This document shows positions 15,540 through 22,021 of a stretch of 22,021 nucleotides of DNA, piece by piece (within the stretch, counting starts at the first letter, position 1; each line of letters opens with the position of its first letter). The notes beneath the pieces were generated by a model. It saw only the letters and a program-made list of their open reading frames with translations. It ran no database searches and was not told where the DNA came from. Location: contig JAQGAU010001016.1 in the NCBI GenBank assembly GCA_034698045.1, positions 1 through 22,021 of the forward strand, in the 5' to 3' direction. The stretch is from Paramacrobiotus richtersi. Its lineage: Eukaryota > Tardigrada > Eutardigrada > Parachela > Macrobiotidae. Position numbers and translations under genes: made by a program.

Positions 15540-16980
15540 TTACCTGTCTATGATTAATTTTGTAACTGAATAATTTTTTAATCTTAAGGAAATGAAAATC
15601 AAAAGCCACTACGTACTGCGCGTGCCTAAATTATGTTCCAGATGTTTTGCAGTTATGTGCTTCGTGCTACGAACATGGAAAATGGCTAAACACGGGCGCT
15701 TGGGAAACCTCCTATCAAAAATCTCTGAAGAAGCACGCTACCGACATAATAATATGTAGTTCTCTGTTAATTTTTTGCTCGCTATACAGATACTGTCGTA
15801 TGTTTTGACATATGTACTTGTTACAGTTCTTGGCTGCAGGGTTCTAATCAAATCACTTCACACTTCTCCTAGGATTCCTATTATTCTCCACTTGTGCAAG
15901 GAAACATTATTAAGAACTTCGTAAATGCCAGATGTCGGCGGGATCTTATCGCAGTATGATACGATACTCTTCATAATCTGCCTTATGAAGTTCATAATAT
16001 GAACTGTACCGGTAAATACAACAACGTCGCGCCTGCCATTTCAATAATGCATTCTTAAGTCTGATATTTTTATCATACTTTCGTGTGTTTATTTAACTTT
16101 ATTAGCCTGACAATCGCTCGGAGAAATAGTTACAGAGCAACAACCAAAATTCAGAAAAAAAGGCTCCCAGTTGGCACGATACAGTATCACAATTAAATGA
16201 GATATTTCCACGCAATTATTTTCTGTACTTCTACGCGGAAACCACCATGCCTAAAGGTAGCGGAGCGTCTTACAATTAGTTTCAGCTGCCTCCTCATTAG
16301 CTGGCAATGCAGCGCAACTTGAAATTGTAGATTATGTAGCCGGTTTCACACATCTTTATTTTTCGAACACTCGTGTTTGATATGTATTCCGCGTATTCTA
16401 CCGTATTCTCCTTGCATAGTGTATTCTAAATGGTAGACTAGTGACAGTATTCTGTAACAAGGAATGTCCATCCCTGATTCCCTCGTATGTATTTCCCAGC
16501 TATGTATCCGCCGCTTATGGGTGTTTTCCTGTTTCAGGCGCCATCACTGCATGCATTTAGCAGCAGTCAGATCTGTTGCTGTATCAGCGTGGTCAGCTAA
16601 CAAACGCGCGTGGCATGGAATCAACAATTTTGGACACCGCGCTGCGCTTTCATGTGTTCCACTGTATATTATCGATCGTATTCTATATTCAACGGCGTAT
16701 ATTCCTGTGCACTGCGCATTACATGGACATCTGACCGAGATCATCGTCCAGTGCGCAGTCTGACTGTGAGCAGAATACGTAGCACTAGAGTTATATTCCA
16801 GTAGCGTTCGGATACAGTTTGTTTCCTTCGACGTACAGACATATGCGCGCTAAAATTTATATATAGTAGCATAATATGTATGTGCTGCAGGTTTAGTCTG
16901 TTTTCCTAATTCACGCTATCTAGGTGGTGATTTTCATCCGATCTGGATTGGTTTTTTGTCCTGTAGCTTCTAGAATATGC
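15540..16980. other. Spacer between fusion-gene copies 1 and 2
   Basis: The first part (to about 15900) is the 3' flank of unit 1: GTGCTTCGTGCTACGAACAT and TATGGCTAAA-like pieces recur downstream of copy 2 near 19165-19205. About 15900-16400 shows nothing I recognise. From about 16540 it is the 5' flank of unit 2. The short open frames on both strands at 16464-16804 are shadows of this repeat, not genes. Confidence 0.5.
16664..16680. promoter_or_regulatory. Conserved upstream box of the array (unit 2)
   Basis: Identical 17-base GTATATTATCGATCGTA, 320 bases before the copy 2 ATG at 16984. The surrounding sequence has diverged more than the box. Function unproven. Confidence 0.35.
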
Positions 16981-16983
16981 CAG

Positions 16984-19030
16984 ATGGATGTTCAGTTCAG
17001 AAGTGTATTATCACCATGTCCACGGCCTTCTCTCATGGTAGAAATACTGGAAAACGACATGACATTGACCAGAGGATGCGTAGTTGACTGCTTCGACCGC
17101 GGTCTCGAAGTCGACACTTTCTCGTCGAAACTCGGGCGACGGACGGTACCTTTTCACAGATTACAAACTATTTCAGAATCTGACGAGGATGATAGTGGCT
17201 ATGTGGGAGAACAGCACGTAGGCGAGGACGTCGAGGTTCTCTTGCAGCCATCCGAAGATGATTGTCTGTTGGAGCAAGTGCTTCCATGCAAACTAGTGGA
17301 GCTTCGGCCGTTCACAGGGTGGTTCGAATCTGGAGCCTGGCAGTTCGCCGTTGTCGAAGTAGCACAAGGAGGTCAGCCTAAATCTACGGTTCGCGTGCTT
17401 GTGGAGGATGGGTATGGCTGCGATAGGCGGCGCTTGCGACTCAAAAGGGAATTCCAGCCGCTACAAATGGACACTTTCCAGAAACTGAAACTCCCAGTTC
17501 CGGATAAGAATGACAAGGGATGCGTCGTCTCCACGCTGTTGCGATTAAAAGAGCGCTTTCAGTCAGACTTTCACTCGCAGTGGATTGTTTGTACTAAGTC
17601 CGTGTTTATCGGCGCCACAGAAAGCAAAAAGCATATCGATGTTATCTGTCGCAGGTAAACTTCTATGGTTACCTTTGCAACCGAAAATATCAATCGCATA
17701 TTCCCACAGTACCGCGGCGAAAGCAGTTACCTGAACGTGGACTATGAAGAAAAGTTGAATGAAATATCATTCTTTTTCTCTTTTTCTCGTAAACACGTTT
17801 CTTTTTAATATATATTTCTCAGGGAAAAGAGAAGCAGTGAGCCATATTTTGAGCGGAATTAAAGACGGAGTTGCTGCTATTGAGGAGAATGTTGAATTTC
17901 CTCGTGAATTGAAAATCACTTCACTACCAACCGGACTGCTGATAGCTACACTGAACTATTTTGATATCTATGTCAGATCAGTATGCAAGAGGTAAGTAAC
18001 TATACGAAAGTTACCATAGTACAGTTGAACATTTTTCGTTACAGTAGCAGAAATTTGTTAGTTATTGCAGCGGTCATAAGCTCCAGCGTAAGTTGAGCTG
18101 CAATTGCAAACTTGTTCCAGGGTATGTCGTCGATGGAAATCAGTCTTCGCTTCGGTTATGATACAAAAGGACCTCATAATTCCATGCGCAGGAGGATGGA
18201 AAGCAGATCATTCTTTCGTTGTGGTGCTCTTACTTTCCAAATATGCAACAGTTTACACGAAAAATCTATACCTAACAGGATCGTGGTTTCGGTGTGTGCT
18301 AGCCGTCAGCAGATTATTGGAATTCAAGCAGAAAAAGTTCAACTATCTGGTGATCGCGGGAAATCAGCGCTTGTTTCTCGATAATTTTATCGATTGCTAT
18401 CGAACACTCGTGATAAGAACTGAATTGATGAATGCTTTTGACCACGTGATCATCAAAGATTGTCGAATGACGTTTGGGTGCAAAACGTTATTTGAACATG
18501 GAGACTACGGTACCTTACCTCACACAGGATGTGTCGCCGGCACCGATGACTTCGACTGCGAAATCCCTGTGCCTTACTTTTCGTTTAGGTTTGATCAATA
18601 TGCGAACGCTTTAAACTGTACATTAGGGATGCTGTCATATTTGGAAAACGCTTGTCCTGAATTATCGGCACGTAGCGAAGAAAGTATGCGTTATTGGCTG
18701 CAAGGTCTCAAAGAAGTTGGTGAACGCCATTATCAAGTACTGGAAATCGCATTTAACAAGTATATACATATTTTATAAATATTATCGTTTAATAATATTC
18801 ATTTGTATGTTTAGTTCGCTGTTTGATTTACCATACACAGTTATCCATAATGGATATAGTTCTCAGCACACGAACTCTGTAGGTTCCACTCTGCGCAGCC
18901 GCAACGAAATCTTGCCTGGATAAAAACACTTCCCGAACGGCTCGAGACCTACACGTACAAGAAATTACTACGGCACATGTTGAACCACTGGGGCGCGATC
19001 TCCTGTTGTCCTTGCTACCGATACTTCTAG
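16984..19030 (+). CDS. FMRP/FXR-like Tudor-Tudor-KH0 protein fused to an F-box, copy 2 (best intact)
   Basis: Model: exons 16984-17654, 17830-17991, 18121-18759, 18883-19030, all introns phase 2, giving 539 residues. Residues 17-61 form a Tudor/Agenet-like module ending VPFHRLQ (human FMRP: IPFHDVR). Residues 78-160 form a second one (GEDVEVLL, SGAWQFAVVEV). DTFQKLKLPVP at 163-173 matches the FMRP linker DTFHKIKLDVP. KH0-like sequence follows to about 224. An F-box lies at about 252-290 (SLPTGLLIATL, then VCRRW across an intron). The rest is an unrecognised region with faint leucine-repeat character (LVIAGN, HVIIKDC). Predicted role, by inference: RNA- or chromatin-reading substrate adaptor of an SCF ubiquitin ligase. 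The first intron (CAG/GTAAAC to GAAAAG) bypasses an in-frame TAA at 17656, but removes sequence that copies 1 and 3 read as the end of KH0. If it is not spliced, this copy is also broken. Confidence 0.7.
17655..17829 (+). other. Putative intron 1 of copy 2, containing old KH0 coding sequence
   Basis: The donor GTAAAC overlaps the stop codon at 17656-17658. The acceptor at GAAAAG (17829) keeps the frame; the better-looking TTTCTCAG at 17822 does not. Inside it still reads FATENINRIF and YLNVDYEEKLN, homologous to open sequence in copies 1 and 3 and to the KH0 strand-helix of FMRP. So it looks like recent intron creation from an exon, or a broken exon. Confidence 0.45.
17992..18120 (+). other. 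Intron 2 of copy 2, splitting the F-box
   Basis: AAGAG/GTAAGT donor and TTGTTCCAG acceptor, phase 2, 129 bases. Removing it joins SVCKR to VCRRWKSVF, which completes the VC-x-x-W end of the F-box. The same intron exists in copy 1 at 14208-14330. Confidence 0.85.
18760..18882 (+). other. Intron 3 of copy 2
   Basis: AACAA/GTATAT donor and CTCTGTAG/GTTCCAC acceptor, phase 2, 123 bases, very A+T rich at its start. The downstream exon (FHS, PQRNLAWIKTLPERLE, KKLLRHM) is conserved in copy 1 (FQPQRNITWIKTLPERLE), which confirms it is coding. Confidence 0.8.
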
Positions 19031-19063
19031 TCTGACGAAGAAGATTCGTCTGACGAATTGTAA
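19031..19063 (+). other. In-frame acidic extension after the copy 2 stop
   Basis: Directly after the TAG at 19028-19030 the same frame reads SDEEDSSDEL and then TAA. A direct repeat GTCTGACGAA (19030-19039 and 19049-19058) lies in it. It may be the remnant of a longer acidic tail, or chance. Copy 1 has no equivalent after its TAA. Confidence 0.4.
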
Positions 19064-19389
19064 TTAAATAACCTTAAATATCAAGGAGTTACAGGTAAAC
19101 TAAAGGTTATTACTGCACGTGTGCATAAAAGCAACTTTTTTCAGATACAGATACGACTGTTTCTCTATGTGCTTCGTACTCATGACATTGAATATGGCTA
19201 AATACGGGCACATCGGAAACCTCTGAAGAAACAGCTGGCTATGTATAGTGTTTCGCTGTTAGTTTCGCTACTTCGAGTACCTGCACTGTCGTAATGTGTT
19301 GAGCGTATGTTTGCAGTTCGTGACTTCAGGGATCTATCACATTATTTTCCCCTTGTCATATTAGCTTCATTTGCACATGAAAACACGAA

Positions 19390-20336
19390 TATATTATTGT
19401 ATATGCAAGTTGTAGCCTTGTAGGCGACCAGTAGTAGTAGGTACTAGTTCCATACAGTGCTGTACTATTACATTTTCAATGGCTGATAAAAATAAAAAAC
19501 TACTAATTTGTAACACCATACAGTAGCCCAGTACACAAAGGGCTACAGCACCGCATGTACATAGTATCCAACATTCAGCACTCACATCAGTTGCTGCGTC
19601 AGAATGATCGGCTAACAAACGTTCGCCGAGAACAGCGCTAATTGGAAAACAGTTTCCTGTAATCAATGCATTCCGCGCCTGAATGCTCAATCGGGGACTT
19701 TACGTCCATTAACTCAAACCTGGAGTCTTACTTGTAAAGTCTAACCTTTGTCAGAGTCGGAGGACGGTTTCCGGTGCTCTGGAATAACAAACCTGTCGCA
19801 CATTGACGCGTACTGTACGTATACGCCTCGGATGGTCGGCAATGTTAGAATTCGAACATTAGGCAGATAAGTAGTGGGCTGGTTGCCGGTCAGCGAAAGC
19901 TGGCATGGACTTGGAACATGAGCTGTGCATGGGATGGAATCATCAGTCATGGACAACACCACGCGTTATGTTCCGTATATTATCGATCGCATCCTCGATT
20001 CCAGAAGGCCGCTACGGGCGTATATTCCTGTGCAGTATGTACAGCTGCCCGGGACCATCTTCTACTACCCAGTATCAGCATAATACGTAGGTTATATCCC
20101 ACTAGTTTTCGGAGTCCAAACGACTGCACACAATCATCGGCTGCTCATATTATTGTTCCCTTTTTACGCACCGATATATGCATAATAAGTTTGGATAGCA
20201 CTTGCATCTTACGTGTACGTGCTGCATATATTTTTCTCTGTTCATCTAATTCACGATCATTTTTGCCCCATCTTTGTGGTGATTTTTATCGGATCTGGTT
20301 TGGTTTTTTTGTCCTTTAGTGTTTAGAACAGACCAA
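19390..20336. other. Spacer and 5' flank of copy 3
   Basis: About 19390-19560 shows nothing I recognise. From about 19560 it aligns with the 5' flanks of the other units: GCTAACAAACG, the 19740-19845 block, the GTATATTATCGATCG box near 19975, AATACGTAG near 20081 and the TTGGTTTTTTTGTCCTTTAG leader. The leader's pyrimidine tract and TAG could be a 5' UTR splice acceptor. Short open frames here are shadows. Confidence 0.5.
19975..19991. promoter_or_regulatory. Conserved upstream box of the array (unit 3)
   Basis: GTATATTATCGATCGCA, one base different from the other two, 362 bases before the copy 3 ATG. Function unproven. Confidence 0.35.
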
Positions 20337-21240
20337 ATGGATTTTCAGTTCAGAAGTCCGTCGCCACCATGTCTGTACTCGTGTTTCATGGTAGAAATAC
20401 TGGAAAGCAACATGACATTGACCAGAGGCTGTGTAGTCGACTGCTTCGACGACGGTCTCGAAGTGGACACTTTTTCGTCGAAACTGGTCGACGGAATGTA
20501 CCGTTTCACAGATTACAGATTGTTGCCGGGTTTGGTGATGATGACTATGTCCAAGAAAGACACATAGGCCAGGACGTAGAGGTTCTCTTGCGCCCATCCG
20601 AGGACGACATGTTCGAACAACTGCGTCCAGGGAAACTCCTGGAGCTTCGGCGGTATTCAGGGTGGTTTGAATCCGGAGCCTGGCAGTTTGCCGTTGTCGA
20701 AGTGGAACAAGAAGGTCATCCGAAATCTACGGTTCGTATGCTTGTAGAGGATGGGTTTGGCTGGAAAAGGCGGCGTGTGCGATTGAGAAGAGAATTTCAG
20801 CCGCTACACATGGGCACCTTCCAGAAACGGAAACTGCCAGTTCCAAATAAAAATGACAAGGGATGTGTCGTATCTACGCTGTTGCGACTGAAAGAACGCT
20901 TTCACTCCGACTTTCAGTCGCGATGGATTGGTTGGACTAAGTCGGTGTTTATCGGCGCCACAGACAGCAAGAAGCATGTCGAAGTTATTTGTCGCAGTGA
21001 TATGGTGGACACTGTAACCGAAAATATCAATCTCATATTCTCAGAATTCCCCGGCGAAAGAAACCACTTGAAGCTGGACTTCAAAGACAAGATGAACGGA
21101 ACGGGATGGTTCTTTTTCCTTTTTTCTCGCGACGCATTTCTTAGGACGTAGATTTTACAGGCATAAGACATGCAATAAGCCATATTTTGAGCGGAATTAT
21201 AGACGGAGTTGCAGCCGTAGAGGAGAATGTTGAATATCGA
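20337..21240 (+). pseudogene. FMRP-like Tudor/KH0 plus F-box fusion gene, copy 3 (frameshifted and truncated)
   Basis: Starts at ATG 20337 (MDFQFRS) and reads through most of the first Tudor module to DTFSSKL. A one-base deletion near 20485 (AAACTGG against AAACTCGGG in copy 2) then shifts the frame. The second frame carries VPFHRLQ, Tudor 2 (VEVLLRPSEDD, SGAWQFAVVEV), TFQKRKLPVP and KH0 (SVFIGATDSKKHVEVICRSD), then meets a TAG at 21149. The next exon block (ISHILSGIIDGV) is present from about 21160 but ends at GTTGAATA. The F-box and the C-terminal region are gone, replaced by a tyrosine-recombinase element. Certainly not a full gene. Confidence 0.85.
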
Positions 21241-22021
21241 GTAAGATTCTGGCGAGACAGAATCTGTTTATTATTGGCCAGCGCGTTTGACCACACCTCC
21301 TATCGGCGGCCACTGGTCGACAGTATAGTACAGTCCAGAACTATGTAGCCAGCTTGGTCTCCTATCATCACCTGCACGATCTGGAGGCCCCAAATCTCTC
21401 TCACTTCACAATTAAGGAGGCGCTTGCAGGTGTCCAGAAGCGGAGCGAGGAGCTTCCAAGCAAGAGGGTCGGCATTGAGGTCGACACATTGACCGCTATA
21501 CACCAGCATCTTCATGTACTGGACACACCAGTACGGGCCACGTTTTGGGCAGCTTGCTTATTGGCATATTTTTCGCTTTTCCGCAGTTCAAATTTATTTC
21601 GCGGCAGCGGGAGCCGCGAAACATTTGTTAAAGTGAAGAACATTCATTGGACAACAACGGGCGTGTTAATCGACGCCCCGGCTTTGAAGAATAATCGTTA
21701 CGCGAATGCCACCGTTCAGGTGGCCGTACCACAGCTTGATGGAGGGAAACTGCTTTGTCCGGTAGCAGCCATTCAAACGATGCTTGAGCAGTCCAAAGCA
21801 AAGGGAAACGATCCGCTGCTGTCTTATCGCGCAAAGAACATGCTAACAGCTATGTCCTCAAGAGAATTCAATGGCTTACTGCAAACCACGCTTAGCGCAG
21901 CCAAGCTTGATCATAAACGGATTTCAGCGCACTCGTTCCGTCGAGGTGGTGCCACGTTAGCAGCATCCCTTGGAGCTTCAGCGGAAGTTATAAAAGCACA
22001 AGGAAATTGGCGTAGCAACTG
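21241..22021 (+). mobile_element. Tyrosine-recombinase transposon fragment inserted in copy 3
   Basis: Fusion-gene similarity stops at about 21240 and from there the sequence encodes a eukaryotic tyrosine recombinase, continuing past the window end. Elements with such enzymes are Cryptons and the DIRS/Ngaro retrotransposons; with no reverse transcriptase visible I cannot tell which. No terminal repeat was recognisable at the left junction. The exact left border is uncertain by about ten bases. Confidence 0.75.
21291..22021 (+). CDS. Tyrosine recombinase (partial, C-terminus outside window)
   Basis: Open for 243 codons after a TGA at 21288. The start is not defined and could lie upstream through a frameshift. 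An N-terminal core-binding part begins LSAATGRQYSTVQNYVASLV. The catalytic domain has the first Arg region as LLAYFSLFRSSNLF, a strand VKVKNIHWTTTGVLID with Lys candidates, LLCPVAAIQTML, the H-x-x-R box as HSFRRGGATLAA, and the start of the G-x-W box as QGNWRSN. The nucleophile Tyr should lie just beyond 22021. The enzyme cuts and rejoins DNA through a 3'-phosphotyrosine link to move its element. The first Arg, HxxR and W motifs are present, so this copy may be recently active apart from its unresolved 5' end. Confidence 0.85.

Larger units (their letters stand above)
12150..15900 (+). repeat. Tandem segmental duplication, unit 1
   Basis: The first of three units, each with a 5' flank of 300 to 1000 bases, a fusion gene, and (units 1 and 2) a related 3' flank. 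Shared flank landmarks are a GTATATTATCGATCG box about 330 bases before the ATG, an AATACGTAG box, and the TCTGGATTGGTTTTTTGTCC leader. The stretch 12160-12255 aligns with 19740-19845. Boundaries are approximate, read by eye. Confidence 0.75.
16400..19390 (+). repeat. Tandem segmental duplication, unit 2
   Basis: Carries the best-preserved fusion gene. Its 5' flank jumps from a GCTAACAAACG box (about 16596) directly to TGGCATGGAATCAAC. In unit 3 these are about 300 bases apart (19612 and 19927), so unit 2 has lost, or unit 3 gained, that block. ATG-to-ATG spacing is 3779 bases to copy 1 and 3353 to copy 3. Confidence 0.75.
19560..21240 (+). repeat. Tandem segmental duplication, unit 3 (truncated)
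   Basis: Similarity to units 1 and 2 runs from about 19560 through the Tudor/KH0 exon and stops abruptly near 21237-21245, after GTTGAATATCGAG, where the transposon-like sequence begins. The coding part is closer to copy 1 than to copy 2 (shared FEQLRPGKLLELRRYSGW, for example). Confidence 0.75.

Noticed and set aside
16464-16804. Overlapping open frames on both strands between copies 1 and 2
   Set aside because: They are parts of the repeat flank, not conserved as proteins between the units.
19918-20319. Plus-strand frame of 133 codons before copy 3
   Set aside because: It covers the duplicated non-coding flank; the matching regions before copies 1 and 2 are not open in the same frame.
21255-21300. 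LLLASAF-x-x-T-S-Y frame as the true start of the recombinase
   Set aside because: It looks like a recombinase N-terminal helix, but joining it to the main frame needs a frameshift; LSAATGRQY in the main frame explains the motif as well.
1-22021. CRISPR arrays, tRNA or rRNA genes, bacterial operons
   Set aside because: I looked for regularly spaced repeats, cloverleaf motifs and ribosomal motifs and saw none; the DNA is intron-containing and eukaryotic.

Overview
The window is animal-type eukaryotic DNA: genes are split by short GT-AG introns (about 50 to 175 bases for most, with a few long AT-rich ones) and there is no bacterial gene layout. The protein families (a receptor guanylate cyclase with a degenerate extracellular domain, FMRP/FXR-type tandem Tudor domains, an F-box, a eukaryotic tyrosine-recombinase transposon) fit a small-genome invertebrate. 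I lean towards a tardigrade, but nothing in the sequence proves it.

Region 1 (1 to about 9902, minus strand) holds one gene, open at its 3' end: a membrane receptor guanylate cyclase. I could place 15 exons with matching phases from the signal peptide (start codon 9902-9900) through the ANF-receptor ligand-binding domain, a transmembrane helix (2252-2330), the kinase-homology domain (505-2186) and the first residues of the cyclase domain (1-141). One expected ligand-domain exon, between 2932 and 3865, was not found. The first metal-binding aspartate of the cyclase domain is a serine here. A long intron carries an AT-rich tandem array of about 125-base units (6207-6720).

Region 2 (about 9903-12150) is sparse. 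The one plausible coding stretch is a minus-strand open exon at 11164-11652 that ends at a perfect splice donor and has a weak Tudor-like motif at its end.

Region 3 (about 12150-21240, plus strand) is the most interesting part: three tandem copies of a roughly 3.0 to 3.8 kb unit, each encoding what appears to be an unusual fusion protein. Its N-terminus resembles that of FMRP/FXR proteins (two Tudor/Agenet modules, the DTF linker motif, KH0). It is followed by an F-box split by an intron, then a novel C-terminal region of about 250 residues. An FMRP-like RNA- or chromatin-reading module joined to an F-box suggests a substrate adaptor of an SCF ubiquitin ligase; this is inference. Copy 2 (16984-19030) can be spliced into a 539-residue protein. 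Copy 1 has a frameshift, a nonsense codon, an inserted segment and a lost donor. Copy 3 has a different one-base frameshift and is cut off inside the block before its F-box.

Region 4 (about 21240-22021) is a tyrosine-recombinase mobile element that replaces the 3' half of copy 3 and runs off the window end.
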